Below, in pieces: positions 15,526 to 24,678 of a stretch of 64,000 nt of DNA. The stretch is from Klenkia soli. Its GTDB lineage: Bacteria > Actinomycetota > Actinomycetes > Mycobacteriales > Geodermatophilaceae. The position numbers and the translations under genes were made by a program. The notes beneath the pieces were generated by a model, which saw nothing but the letters and a program-made list of their open reading frames with translations, did no database searches and was not told the origin of the DNA. The DNA is taken from the NCBI RefSeq assembly GCF_900103975.1, contig NZ_FNIR01000007.1, forward strand, positions 225,725 to 289,724. Reading direction: 5' to 3'. Positions within the stretch are counted from its first letter, which is position 1. Every line of letters starts with the position of its first letter.

Positions 15526-16088
15526 CCGCACCGACCACCCGGGTGACCGAGCTGCCGACCCCCTGGATGCGCGAGCACCTGCACGAGGCGCTGGCGATCT
15601 ACGGCCTGGCCATGGGCTACGGCGACTCCGTCGTGGCCGGTCGCTACGGCTACGCCGTCCAGCACACCGAGCGCCAGGGTTTCCGCGCGGTCGGCGCCTT
15701 CGCCGAGGGTCCGGACGGCGAGACCCTCGTCGGCTTCGGCTACGGCTACCTGGTCGCCCCCGGCCAGTGGTGGCACGACCAGGTCAAGCACGCCCTCGAC
15801 CGGCGCACCGCCAAGCGCTGGCTGCCCGGCGGCTTCGAGGTGTGCGAGCTGCACGTGCACCCGGCCCACCAGAGCCAGGGCCTGGGCCGGCAGCTGCTGC
15901 ACGCGCTGGTCCACGACCTGCCGCACCCGGCCGCGCTGCTGTCCACCCCGGACGCCGACACCAAGGCCTTCCGGCTGTACCGCGCCGACGGGTTCGTCGA
16001 CCTGGCGCGCAACCACCACTTCCCCGGTGATGCCCGGCCCTTCGCGATCCTCGGGGCGAGCCTGCCCCTCGGGTCGTCGTCGGAGTGA
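15522..16088 (+). CDS. GNAT family N-acetyltransferase
   Basis: A 188-residue GCN5-related acetyltransferase using acetyl-CoA. The acetyl-CoA motif A reads CELHVHPAHQSQGLGRQLL, with the Q/RxxGxG/A core, and is followed by AFRLYRADGFVDL, motif B. It has no Shine-Dalgarno of its own and may depend on the small upstream ORF ending at ATGA. It overlaps the carotenoid oxidoreductase gene by GTGA, so it may be first in that operon. Substrate unknown. Confidence 0.85.
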   Translation: MTAPTTRVTELPTPWMREHLHEALAIYGLAMGYGDSVVAGRYGYAVQHTERQGFRAVGAFAEGPDGETLVGFGYGYLVAPGQWWHDQVKHALDRRTAKRWLPGGFEVCELHVHPAHQSQGLGRQLLHALVHDLPHPAALLSTPDADTKAFRLYRADGFVDLARNHHFPGDARPFAILGASLPLGSSSE

Positions 16089-17686
16089 CCGACGCCGTCG
16101 TCGTCGGGTCCGGCCACAACGGTCTGGTCGCCGCCTGCCACCTGGCCGTCGCCGGGCTGTCCGTCGAGGTCGTCGAGGCCGACGACGTGCTGGGCGGGGC
16201 CGTCTCCACCGTCGAGCGCTGGCCCGGGGTGCTGGTGGACCGGGGCTCCAGCGCGCACGTGATCATCCGGCACTCCGGCGTCGTCGAGGAGCTCGACCTC
16301 GCCGCCCACGGCCTGCGCTACGTCGACTGCGACCCGTGGGGCTTCGCCCCCGCCCCCGACCCGGGCAGCGACGGACCCGACGGGCGGCCGCTGGTGTTCA
16401 GCGTCGACCTCGACGCCACCTGCGCCTCGATCGAGGCCGCGTGCGGTCCGGGCGACGCCGCCGCCTACCGCCGGTTCGTCGAGGTGTGGGGTCCGCGCAG
16501 CGCGCAGGTCGTGCGCGCCTTCGGCGACCGGCCCAGCCCCGCCCGGCTGGTCCGCCACCTGTGGCCCCTCGGCGCACCGGCGAAGGGCCGGCCCCGCACC
16601 CCGGGCGGCGAGCTGGCCACCGACTTCCTCGGCTCGGGCGACGCGCTGCTGGACAGGTGGTTCACCAGCGAGCGGCTCAAGGCGGCCCTGGCCTGGTTCG
16701 GCGCCCAGTCCGGCCCCCCGATGTCCGAGCCCGGGACGGCGGCCATGGTCGGCTGGGCGGCGCTGCTGCACACCACCCCGCCCGGCCACCCCGTCGGCGG
16801 GTCCGGCGGGCTGACCACCGCGCTGCGCCGCAAGCTCGAGTCGCACGGCGGTCGGGTCACCCTGGGCGACGGCGCCGCCTCGCTGCTGGTCGAGGACGGC
16901 CGGGTGGCCGGGGTGGTCACGACGTCGGGACGCCGCATCGAGGCCGAGACCGTGGTCGCGGCCTGCCACGTCGGCGCCACCCAGGCCATCGCCGGCGAGC
17001 ACGCCCCGCCCGCGCTGCGTGACGCCGACCCGCCGTTGGGCAACGGCTTCGGCCTCGTCGTCCGCTGCCTGACCGACGCGCTCCCGGCCTACCCCGGGGT
17101 CGACCCCGCCGACTCGTTGCAGGGACTGCAACTGCTGTGCACCGACCGGGCCGTGCTGGCCCGGGCGCACGGCGACTGGCAGGCCGGCGACCTGCCGCGC
17201 GAGCCCGTGCCGCTGGCGATGAGCTTCTCGGCCAGCGACGACACCCTGGCCCCGGCCGGTCAGCACGTGGTCACGATCTGGGGCCAGTGGTACCCGTACC
17301 GGCTGGCCGACGGCTCGGACTGGACGACGATCGCCGACGCCGAGGCCGCCCGGTTGGTGGCCGCCGTCGACCGCTTCGCCCCCGGTTTCGCCGACTCGGT
17401 GCAGCGGCTGTACGTGCAGACCCCGCTGCTGCTCGAGCAGGAGCTGCGCCTGCCCCGCGGCAACGTCATGCACGTGGAGATGTCGCTGGCGTCGATGTTC
17501 GCCTTCCGGCCCACCCCCGAGCTCTCGGGCCACCGCGTGCCCGGCCTGCCCGGGCTCTACCTCACCGGCGCCTCGACCCACCCCGGTGGCGGGGTCAGCG
17601 GCAACAGCGGCCGGACGGCGGCCCGCGTGGTGCTCGCCGACCGCGGCCGCCGGGCCCAGCTGGTCCGCCGGCTGCTGCGCCGGTGA
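16085..17686 (+). CDS. CrtO-type carotenoid ketolase/desaturase (FAD oxidoreductase)
   Basis: A 533-residue FAD-dependent oxidoreductase. The dinucleotide motif VVVGSGHNGLVAACHLA opens the protein, and the C-terminal FAD signature is YLTGASTHPGGGVSGNSGRTAARV, which is the CrtO/PYROXD2 style rather than the CrtI style. CrtO enzymes add a 4-keto group to carotene rings; some relatives (CrtD) desaturate. It is translationally coupled (GTGA) to cruF and then cruG homologues, a set known from cyanobacterial and Deinococcus glycosylated or hydroxylated carotenoids. Ketolase versus 3',4'-desaturase cannot be decided from sequence alone. Confidence 0.82.
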   Translation: MTDAVVVGSGHNGLVAACHLAVAGLSVEVVEADDVLGGAVSTVERWPGVLVDRGSSAHVIIRHSGVVEELDLAAHGLRYVDCDPWGFAPAPDPGSDGPDGRPLVFSVDLDATCASIEAACGPGDAAAYRRFVEVWGPRSAQVVRAFGDRPSPARLVRHLWPLGAPAKGRPRTPGGELATDFLGSGDALLDRWFTSERLKAALAWFGAQSGPPMSEPGTAAMVGWAALLHTTPPGHPVGGSGGLTTALRRKLESHGGRVTLGDGAASLLVEDGRVAGVVTTSGRRIEAETVVAACHVGATQAIAGEHAPPALRDADPPLGNGFGLVVRCLTDALPAYPGVDPADSLQGLQLLCTDRAVLARAHGDWQAGDLPREPVPLAMSFSASDDTLAPAGQHVVTIWGQWYPYRLADGSDWTTIADAEAARLVAAVDRFAPGFADSVQRLYVQTPLLLEQELRLPRGNVMHVEMSLASMFAFRPTPELSGHRVPGLPGLYLTGASTHPGGGVSGNSGRTAARVVLADRGRRAQLVRRLLRR

Positions 17687-18447
17687 GCTCCCGGGCCCTG
17701 CCCTGGGTGCTCACCGGGCTGCTGCTGGCCACCGCGATCGCCTACCCGCTGACCGGCGGCGGCGCCCGGGACGTCGTCAGCTGGACCATCGTGCTGCTGG
17801 GCTCGGCGCTGAGCGTCGTGCACGCATCGCTGTCCCGTCGGCTGGGGCTCGCGGTGCTCGGCACGGTCGCCGTCCTGGCGGTGGTGTTCGAGGCCGTCGG
17901 CCTGGCCACCGGGTTCCCCTACGGCAGCTACACCTACAGCGACACTCTCGGGCCCACGCTGCTCGGCGTGCCGTTCCTGGTCCCGCTGGCCTGGCTGATG
18001 ATGGCCTGGCCCAGCTGGCTGCTGGCCCGCCGGCTCGTGCCCGGCCACCGGGTGGGCCGCATCGCCGTCGCCGCCTACGTGTTCGCGGCCTGGGACGTCG
18101 TCCTGGACCCGCAGCTGGTGCAGGCCGGCTACTGGACCTGGGCGCACCCGAGCCCGGGGCTGCCGGGCATCGGCACCGTGCCGCTGACCAACCTAGCGGG
18201 CTGGCTGCTCGCCGGGCTGGTGCTGATGACCGCGCTGGACCTGCTGGCCGCCCGCCGCACACCCACGGCCCCCGACCACGCCCCGCTGGTGGCGCTGGCG
18301 TGGATGGTGCTGGGCGGTGCGCTCGCCCACGCCGGCTGGCTGGGCCTGCCCGGTTCGGCGGTGTGGGGCGTGGTGCTGGCGGTCCCCGTGCTCGCCGCCC
18401 TCGCGCGGCAGCACCGTCACCGCCAGCACGCCGCCCCCGTCCCGTGA
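17683..18447 (+). CDS. cruF: Carotenoid 1,2-hydratase, CruF family
   Basis: A 254-residue membrane protein with about seven hydrophobic helices (DUF422/CruF family). FPYGSYTYSDTLGPTLLGVPFLVPLAWLMM and AAWDVVLDPQLVQAGYWTW are the conserved polar stretches of this family. CruF adds water across the 1',2' double bond of the linear end of gamma-carotene, giving a tertiary alcohol that can be glycosylated. It lies between a CrtO-type gene and a CruG-like transferase with GTGA overlaps on both sides. Confidence 0.87.
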   Translation: MSSRALPWVLTGLLLATAIAYPLTGGGARDVVSWTIVLLGSALSVVHASLSRRLGLAVLGTVAVLAVVFEAVGLATGFPYGSYTYSDTLGPTLLGVPFLVPLAWLMMAWPSWLLARRLVPGHRVGRIAVAAYVFAAWDVVLDPQLVQAGYWTWAHPSPGLPGIGTVPLTNLAGWLLAGLVLMTALDLLAARRTPTAPDHAPLVALAWMVLGGALAHAGWLGLPGSAVWGVVLAVPVLAALARQHRHRQHAAPVP

Positions 18448-19535
18448 CGCCCGGGGGGCGGGTGCTGCGGGGGTTGGCCGGGGTCTCGGTGGTGACCGCC
18501 GTGCACGCCGCGGTCAACGTCCGGTTGCTGCGCACGCCGGCCGCCGACCCGCCGCCCACCGCGGCCCGGGTGCGGGTGGTCGTGCCTGCCCGCGACGAGG
18601 AGACCGAGCTCGGCGGGTGTCTGGACGCCCTGGCGGCGCAGACCGGCGTCCCGCAGCTGCAGGTCGTGGTGGTCGACGACGGCTCCGCCGACGGCACGGC
18701 CGCGGTGGCCCGGGCCCACGGTGCCGCGGTGCTGGCCGCGACCGCGCCGCCGGCCGGGTGGCTGGGCAAGCCGAACGCCTGCGCGCAGGGCGCCGCCGGG
18801 GCCGAGGACGTCGACGTGCTGGTGTTCGTGGACGCCGACGTCCGGCTGGCCCCGCACGCCGTGGCCGCCGCGGTCGCGCTGCTCGACGCGCACGGGCTGG
18901 ACCTGGTCTCGCCGTGGCCCCGCCAGCTCGCGGTGACCGCCGCCGAGCGGTTGGTGCAGCCGCTGCAGCAGTGGCTGTGGGCCACCCTGCTGCCGCTGCG
19001 GGTTGCCGAGCGGTCACCGCGCCCCAGCCTGGCCGCCGCCAACGGGCAGTTCCTGGTCGTCCGGCGCAGCACCTACGAGCGGGCCGGTGGGCACGGGGCC
19101 GTCCGGGGTGAGGTGCTGGAGGACATCGCGCTGCTGCGGGCGGTCAAGCGCGCCGGCGGCCGGGGCGTCGTCGTCGACGGGTCGACGCTGGCCGCCACCC
19201 GGATGTACGACGGCTGGCCCGCGCTGGCCGCCGGGTACGAGAAGTCGCTGTGGGCGGCGCTGGGCGGCTCGCCGGCCGGGAGCCTGGCCGCCGCGGCGGT
19301 GCTCACGGCACTGTTCGTGCTACCCCCGCTGACGGGGTCCCGGGCGGGGGTGGTCGGCTACCTGGCCGGGGTGGCGGGCCGGGCGGTCACCGCGCACCGC
19401 ACCGGCGGTCGGGTGTGGCCCGACAGCCTGACCCACCCGCTGGGCGTGCTCGCGCTGGACCTGCTGCTGCTGCGGTCGGTGCTCGGCCACCGCCGCGGCA
19501 CGCTGCACTGGCGGGGCCGCACACTGGACCGGTGA
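18444..19535 (+). CDS. cruG: CruG-like carotenoid glycosyltransferase
   Basis: A 363-residue family 2 glycosyltransferase with membrane segments near both ends. Motifs are RVVVPARDEETELGGCL, VVVDDGSADGTA, VFVDADVRL (DxD) and the downstream GEVLEDIALLRAVK, plus the WLGKPNAC segment typical of carotenoid glycosyltransferases. CruG attaches a sugar to the hydroxyl created by CruF. GTGA overlap with cruF and with the flavin reductase gene after it. Sugar donor unknown. Confidence 0.82.
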   Translation: MTPGGRVLRGLAGVSVVTAVHAAVNVRLLRTPAADPPPTAARVRVVVPARDEETELGGCLDALAAQTGVPQLQVVVVDDGSADGTAAVARAHGAAVLAATAPPAGWLGKPNACAQGAAGAEDVDVLVFVDADVRLAPHAVAAAVALLDAHGLDLVSPWPRQLAVTAAERLVQPLQQWLWATLLPLRVAERSPRPSLAAANGQFLVVRRSTYERAGGHGAVRGEVLEDIALLRAVKRAGGRGVVVDGSTLAATRMYDGWPALAAGYEKSLWAALGGSPAGSLAAAAVLTALFVLPPLTGSRAGVVGYLAGVAGRAVTAHRTGGRVWPDSLTHPLGVLALDLLLLRSVLGHRRGTLHWRGRTLDR

Positions 19536-20179
19536 CCGCACACGAGCGCACCCGCTTCGACCCCGCCGAGATGGCGCCCAAGGACTTCTACCGGGTGCTG
19601 AACTCCGTCGTCGTCCCCCGACCCATCGCCTGGGTCTGCACCAGGTCCGCCGAGGGCGTGCACAACCTCGCGCCGCACTCCTTCTACACGGTGGCCTGCG
19701 TCGACCCACCGGTCGTGCAGTTCACCAGCGTCGGCCGCAAGGACAGCCTGACCAACGCCGAGGCGACCGGCGAGTTCACGATCAGCCTGACCCCCGAGGA
19801 GCTCTTCGAGCAGGTCAACGCCACCGGCACCGACTTCCCGCCCGACCACGACGAGGCCGAGCAGACGGGGATCGTGCTCGAGGACAGCGACGTCGTGTCG
19901 GTCAAGCGGGTCGCGGCCAGCCCCGTGACGCTGGAGTGCCGGCTGCACTCGACGCTGTCGTTGGGTGACTCCACGATCGTGTTCGGCCAGGTGGTGGCCG
20001 TCAGCGCGCACGCCGCGGCGGTGCGCGACGGCCGGCCCCGCATCGAGGCGCTGCGCCCGCTGGCCCGCCTGGGCGGCAACGAGTGGTCCACCGTCGGCGA
20101 GCTGAAGGAGATCAAGCGGATCCCCTTCACCGACTGGCAGGCCGACCCGACGATCGGTCAGGCGCTGCGCGGCGACTGA
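19532..20179 (+). CDS. Flavin reductase family protein
   Basis: A 215-residue FMN-binding split-barrel protein. YRVLNSVVVPRPIAWVCTRS and NLAPHSFYTVACVDPPVVQFTS are the flavin-binding strands of this family. It may supply reduced flavin to a monooxygenase; the overlap (GTGA) with the carotenoid genes raises the possibility that it serves a carotenoid-modifying oxygenase, but this is inference. Its end overlaps adoK by 22 bases in convergent orientation. Confidence 0.85.
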   Translation: MTAHERTRFDPAEMAPKDFYRVLNSVVVPRPIAWVCTRSAEGVHNLAPHSFYTVACVDPPVVQFTSVGRKDSLTNAEATGEFTISLTPEELFEQVNATGTDFPPDHDEAEQTGIVLEDSDVVSVKRVAASPVTLECRLHSTLSLGDSTIVFGQVVAVSAHAAAVRDGRPRIEALRPLARLGGNEWSTVGELKEIKRIPFTDWQADPTIGQALRGD

Positions 20180-21150
20180 GGCAGGTGGGGGGCGACCTCG
20201 TCGGCGGCCTGCGCGCCGAAGGCGAGGGCGAACCGCTCCAGGAACGACTCGTGCGGCAGGTCGTACTCCTGGGTGCCGATCACCTCGACGGCGGCGGTGG
20301 CCACCGCCGAGCCGACCTGGGTGGCCCGCTCGATGCCCAGCCCCCACTGCCGGGCCGCGACGAACCCGGCACGCAGGGCGTCGCCGCCACCGGTGGGCTC
20401 CACCGGCTTGGTCTCGGGCACCGCGATGACCTCGATGGTGTCGGCGGTGCGGCTCTCGACCCGCACGCCGTTGGCCGCCCGGGTGGTGACCCAGGTGCCC
20501 ACGCGGTCGAGCACCTCGTCGTGGCTCCAGCCGGTCTTCTGCTTGAGCAGGGCGGCCTCGTACTCGTTGGTGAACAGCAGGTCGGCGCCGTCGACGAGGG
20601 TGCGGATCATCTCGCCGTCGGCCCACGCCAGCTGCTGGGAGGGGTCGGCCAGGAACGGGTAGCCGCGCTCCCGGCACTCCTGCGTGTGCCGCACCATCGC
20701 GCCCGGGTCGTTCGGGCCCACGATCACCAGGTCCGGCGCACCCACCCGGTCGGCGACCGGGGCCAGCTCGATCAGGGCGGCCTCGGCCATGGCGCCCGAG
20801 TAGAAGGACGCGATCTGGTTGTTGGTCGAGTCGGTGGTGCAGGTGAAGCGTGCGGTGTGCTTCACGTCGGACCACCGGATGGAGCCGGTGTCCACCCCGT
20901 GGCGCTGCAGCCAGGCGTCGTACTCGTCGAAGTCCCCGCCCACGGCACCGACCAGCACCGGCGTCAGCCCCAGCAGCCCCATGCCGTAGGCCATGTTCGC
21001 CCCGGCGCCGCCGCGGTGCTGGACCAGGTCGTCGACCAGGAACGAGAGGGAGACGTTCTCCATCTGGCCCTCGACGAACTGCTCCGCGAACTTCCCCGGG
21101 AAGGTCATGAGGTGGTCGGTGGCGATCGAACCGGTCACGACGACGGACAC
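20158..21150 (-). CDS. adoK: Adenosine kinase (PfkB family, mycobacterial AdoK type)
   Basis: A 330-residue PfkB-family kinase matching the mycobacterial adenosine kinase pattern: VVTGSIATDHLMTFPGKFAEQ, VSLSFLVDDLVQHRGG, TARFTCTTD and the catalytic PTGGGDALRAGF with the Asp base. It phosphorylates adenosine to AMP in purine salvage. GTG 21150 has AGGAG seven bases upstream. As in M. tuberculosis (Rv2202c/Rv2201), an asnB gene is close by. Confidence 0.9.
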   Translation of the reverse strand: MSVVVTGSIATDHLMTFPGKFAEQFVEGQMENVSLSFLVDDLVQHRGGAGANMAYGMGLLGLTPVLVGAVGGDFDEYDAWLQRHGVDTGSIRWSDVKHTARFTCTTDSTNNQIASFYSGAMAEAALIELAPVADRVGAPDLVIVGPNDPGAMVRHTQECRERGYPFLADPSQQLAWADGEMIRTLVDGADLLFTNEYEAALLKQKTGWSHDEVLDRVGTWVTTRAANGVRVESRTADTIEVIAVPETKPVEPTGGGDALRAGFVAARQWGLGIERATQVGSAVATAAVEVIGTQEYDLPHESFLERFALAFGAQAADEVAPHLPQSPRSA

Positions 21151-21236
21151 GGTGGGGCTCCTGGAGGGGGGTGGGGGCAGGTACCCGTCGTTCGACGCCT
21201 ACGTCGTGCGGGGTTCACCGGAGCGTAACGGGCCGG

Positions 21237-21899
21237 TCAGCCCAGGGCCCGCCGCAGCTGCAGGCCCAGCTGCGTGCTGCCCACGACGCCCAGCAGCGCC
21301 CCGACGGCCGCCCCGGCCGTGACCACCAGGTCAGCGGCACCGAGCGCGGACACCACCCCGGCGCCGCCGAGGGTCATGCCCACCATCGCCACCCGGGTCG
21401 GGCGCTCCCACACCGAGATCGCCCCGGTCTCGTCCACCCCGGCCTGCCCGGCCCGCGCCCGCAGGTAGTCGGGGAACCAGCACAGCGCGCCGAACAGCAC
21501 GGCCAGCCAGCCCGGCGCCCCCGCCGCCCAGAACGCCGCGGCGTAGGCCACCTCGGTCAGCCGGTCGACCGCGGAGTCCAGCACGTAGCCACGACGCGAG
21601 GCCCGCCCCCCGGCGATGGCGAGGGCGCCGTCCAGGGAGTCCAGCAGGCCCGAGACCCCGACCAGCACCCCCGCGAGGACCAGCCAGCCACCTCCGGCCG
21701 CGGCCGGGCCGACCGCGGCGGCCGCGACCACCAGCCCGACGGCCGTCACCAGGGTCGGCGAGAGCCCCGCCAGCGGCCGGGCGAGGGTGTGGGCGATCGT
21801 CAGCCAGCCCCGCACCACGGCGGAGGCACGCGGGTCGGTGCCCCCGTGCCACTGCGACCAGGCTGTGAAGTACTCCTCCCGGGTCAGGAACGGCGGCAT
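21237..21899 (-). CDS. CDP-alcohol phosphatidyltransferase family protein
   Basis: A 220-residue multi-pass membrane protein. The CDP-alcohol signature D-x2-DG-x2-AR-x8-G-x3-D-x3-D is present as D87, D90-G91, A94, G104, D108, D112, but the Arg after Ala94 is replaced by Ile95. All four metal-binding aspartates are kept. It should join a lipid-linked or soluble alcohol to a CDP-activated phospholipid; the acceptor is unknown. Divergent from the lipase gene. Confidence 0.85.
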   Translation of the reverse strand: MPPFLTREEYFTAWSQWHGGTDPRASAVVRGWLTIAHTLARPLAGLSPTLVTAVGLVVAAAAVGPAAAGGGWLVLAGVLVGVSGLLDSLDGALAIAGGRASRRGYVLDSAVDRLTEVAYAAAFWAAGAPGWLAVLFGALCWFPDYLRARAGQAGVDETGAISVWERPTRVAMVGMTLGGAGVVSALGAADLVVTAGAAVGALLGVVGSTQLGLQLRRALG

Positions 21900-21928
21900 G
21901 CGCCCAGTGCACCAGGGACAGTGGACTC

Positions 21929-22735
21929 ATGCTCGCCGGCCTCTCCCCCGCCCGCCGTCGCCTGGTCCTCGGGGTGCTCGCCGCGGCGGTGGTCGGCCTC
22001 CTGGCCGTCGTCGGCGCCGTGCTGGTACCGCGGTTGACCGCCCCCACCCCGGCGCCGGTCAGCCAGGCCGAGCCCGGTCCGGTGCTGCTGGTGCCCGGCT
22101 ACGGCGGCTCCACGACCGGGCTGCAGTCGCTGGCCGACGCGCTGACCGCCGTCGGCCGGGACGCCACGGTGGTCAGCCTCCCCGGTGACGGCACCGGTGA
22201 CCTGCGGGAGACCGCTGCGGTGCTCGGCGACGCGGTCGACGCCGCCCTGGCCCGCACCGGTGCCGACAGCGTCGACGTCGTCGGCTACTCCGCCGGCGGG
22301 GTGACCGCACGCCTGTGGGCGGCGGACGGCGGTGCCGCGCAGGCCCGGCGCATCGTCACCCTCGGCTCCCCCCACCACGGGACGACGATCGCCGACCTGG
22401 GCGCCACGCTGGCCCCCGACCAGTGCCCCGAGGCCTGCCAGCAGCTGACCACGAGCAGCGACCTGCTGCGGCAGCTCAACGCCGGCGACGAGACCCCAGC
22501 GGGGCCGACGTGGGTCTCCATCTGGACCGAGGTCGACCAGACCGTCACCCCGCCGGACTCCGCCGACCTCGAGGGCGCCCTGGACATCACCGTGCAGTCG
22601 GTGTGCGCCGACAGCACGGTCGCCCACGGCCAGCTGCCCAGCGACCCCCTGGTGCAGGGCATGGTGATCGCCGAGCTGGCGGCGGGGCAGCCGGTGGACC
22701 TGGGTCCGGCCGACTGCGCCCGCCTGTCCTCGTAG
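21929..22735 (+). CDS. Secreted alpha/beta-hydrolase lipase
   Basis: A 268-residue lipase/esterase. An N-terminal membrane anchor or signal (residues ~11-35) is followed by VLLVPGYGGSTTGLQSLADAL, the oxyanion-hole region, and VDVVGYSAGGVTARLW, the GxSxG nucleophile elbow; GSPHHGTTIADLG follows as in triacylglycerol lipases, and cysteine pairs in the C-terminal part may form disulphides. Convergent with asnB, with only three bases between stop codons. Confidence 0.85.
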   Translation: MLAGLSPARRRLVLGVLAAAVVGLLAVVGAVLVPRLTAPTPAPVSQAEPGPVLLVPGYGGSTTGLQSLADALTAVGRDATVVSLPGDGTGDLRETAAVLGDAVDAALARTGADSVDVVGYSAGGVTARLWAADGGAAQARRIVTLGSPHHGTTIADLGATLAPDQCPEACQQLTTSSDLLRQLNAGDETPAGPTWVSIWTEVDQTVTPPDSADLEGALDITVQSVCADSTVAHGQLPSDPLVQGMVIAELAAGQPVDLGPADCARLSS

Positions 22736-22738
22736 CGG

Positions 22739-24586
22739 CTACAGCTGCACGTCCACGTCGTACTCGCGCAGCCAGCGGTCGACGAACAGCAGCCGGTCCT
22801 GCACGTTGCGCGGCGCCTCGCGGCCGGCGTCCAGGTCGACCAGGTCCGCCAGCGGCGACGACGTGTCGTCGGCCAGCGCGCCGAACCGGCGGCTGATCTC
22901 CGCGGCGTACCGCGGGTCCTGGGTCGAGGGGTAGGGGCTCTTCACGCGCTCCACGACCGACTGCGGCAGCAGGTCGGCGGTGGCCGCGCGCAGCAGGCTC
23001 TTCTCCCGGCCGTCGAAGTTCTTCAGGTGCCACGGGGCGTTGAAGACGTACTGCACCAGCCGGTGGTCGCAGAAGGGCACCCGCACCTCCAGCCCGACCG
23101 CCATGCTCATCCGGTCCTTGCGGTCCAGCAGCACCGGCAGGAACCGGGTCAGGTAGGCGTAGGAGACCTCGCGCATGCGGGCGTCGTGCCCGGTCTCCCC
23201 GGCCAGCCGGGGCACCTCGGCCATCGTCTGCCGGTAGGCGTCGTCCACGTGCCCGGTGAGGTCGAGCTCCTTGGCCACCCGCTCGTGCAGCAGGTCGCCG
23301 GCGGAGTAGCCGGCGATCATCCGCCCGGCCAGCCACGGGAAGGTGTCCGCACCGGTGGCGACGGGGTCGTGGAAGTCGATGTAGCCGCCGAACACCTCGT
23401 CGGCGCTCTCCCCCGACAGCGCCACAGTCGAGCTCTTCCGCACCGCGCCGAACAACAGGTGCAGCGAGGTGTCGATCTCGCCCATGCCCGGGGTGTCCCG
23501 GGCCCGCAGGACGGCGTCCCGGGCGGCGGGGTCCAGCAGCCCGGCGTCGTCCAGCACGACGTCGGTGTGGTCGCTGCGCACGTGCGCGGCGACGTCGCGG
23601 ACGTAGGGGGCGTCCGGGGTGCCGCGGACGTCGTCGGGCACGAAGTCGGTGTCGTTGCCGGCGAAGTCCACGGAGAACGAGCGCACCGGGCCCTGGCCGG
23701 CCTCGGCGAGCTGGCGGGCCGCGAGCGCGGTGAGCGCGGAGGAGTCGAGCCCCCCGGACAGCAGGGTGCACAGCGGGACGTCGGCGATCAGCTGCCGGCG
23801 GGCGGTGTCGTCGAGGATCTCGCGCACCCGGGCCACCGTGGCGTCGACGTCGTCGGTGTGCGGGGTGGACTCCAGCGCCCAGTAGCGCAGCTCCTGCACC
23901 CCCGACCGGCTGATCCGGACGACGTGGCCCGGAGGCACCTCGCGCAGGCCGGCGAACGGGGTGTGGGCGGGGTCGGCGACCATGCCGAACACCTGCCGCA
24001 GCCCGGCGGCGTCGACCACCCGCGGGACGTCGGGGTGGGCCAGCACCGCCTTGGGCTCGGACCCGAACAGCACGCCGTCGGGCGTCTGCCGGTAGTACAG
24101 CGGCTTCACGCCGAGCCGGTCGCGGACCAGCAGCAGCTCCTCGCGCCGGGTGTCCCACAGGGCGTAGGCGAACATCCCGTTGAACCCGGCGACCACCTCG
24201 CGGGGGTCGCGGTCGCCGGCCGCCCGATGCGCCCGCAGCACGACCTCGGTGTCGCTGTCGGTGTCGAACCGGCCGCCCAGGGCGCTGCGGTGCTCGCGGA
24301 AGTCGTAGACCTCGCCGGAGTAGACGATCGCCAGCTCGTCGTCGGTGACCCGGTCGGCGTCCGGGCCGGCGCCCAGCGCGCCGGACGTGGCCAGCGCCAT
24401 GGGCTGCCGGCCGTGCGCCACGTCGATGACGGCGAGCCGGCGGTGGCCGAGGGCGACGTGCTCGCGCAGGTAGAGCCCCTCGTCGTCCGGACCCCGGCAG
24501 GCCATGGTGCCGGTCATGGCCTGCGCCGTGGCCCGCTGCTGCCGCAGGTCGCCGTCGAACGAGACCCAGCCCGCGATGCCGCACAT
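22739..24586 (-). CDS. asnB: Asparagine synthase (glutamine-hydrolysing)
   Basis: A 615-residue class II glutamine amidotransferase that makes asparagine from aspartate, ATP and glutamine. After the initiator methionine the nucleophile Cys2 is exposed in CGIAGWVSF; RGPDDEGL and GEVYDFREHR belong to the glutaminase half. The synthetase half has the PP-loop LLSGGLDSSAL and SGESADEVFGGY. ATG 24586 has GGGAGG eight bases upstream; longer starts would mask Cys2 and are rejected. It is the counterpart of M. tuberculosis Rv2201, next to adoK there too. Confidence 0.94.
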   Translation of the reverse strand: MCGIAGWVSFDGDLRQQRATAQAMTGTMACRGPDDEGLYLREHVALGHRRLAVIDVAHGRQPMALATSGALGAGPDADRVTDDELAIVYSGEVYDFREHRSALGGRFDTDSDTEVVLRAHRAAGDRDPREVVAGFNGMFAYALWDTRREELLLVRDRLGVKPLYYRQTPDGVLFGSEPKAVLAHPDVPRVVDAAGLRQVFGMVADPAHTPFAGLREVPPGHVVRISRSGVQELRYWALESTPHTDDVDATVARVREILDDTARRQLIADVPLCTLLSGGLDSSALTALAARQLAEAGQGPVRSFSVDFAGNDTDFVPDDVRGTPDAPYVRDVAAHVRSDHTDVVLDDAGLLDPAARDAVLRARDTPGMGEIDTSLHLLFGAVRKSSTVALSGESADEVFGGYIDFHDPVATGADTFPWLAGRMIAGYSAGDLLHERVAKELDLTGHVDDAYRQTMAEVPRLAGETGHDARMREVSYAYLTRFLPVLLDRKDRMSMAVGLEVRVPFCDHRLVQYVFNAPWHLKNFDGREKSLLRAATADLLPQSVVERVKSPYPSTQDPRYAAEISRRFGALADDTSSPLADLVDLDAGREAPRNVQDRLLFVDRWLREYDVDVQL

Positions 24587-24604
24587 GTGATGTCCTCCCG
24601 ATGT

Positions 24605-24621
24605 GGTTGGTGTTACCAACC
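24605..24621. promoter_or_regulatory. Operator-like inverted repeat upstream of asnB
   Basis: GGTTGGT-GTT-ACCAACC is a perfect 7-bp inverted repeat 19 bases upstream of the asnB start codon, in the only short AT-richer patch of the intergenic region. Its size fits a dimeric repressor site. The regulator is not identified. Confidence 0.5.
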
Positions 24622-24678
24622 TGTTGCTACGCCTCGTCGAGGGTGTGTGCAACTGGAGGTCACAGGAAACTCCCCGGT

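Noticed and set aside
24587..24652. Longer asnB start upstream of ATG 24586
   Set aside because: It would place residues before the catalytic Cys2 that must be exposed after removal of methionine.
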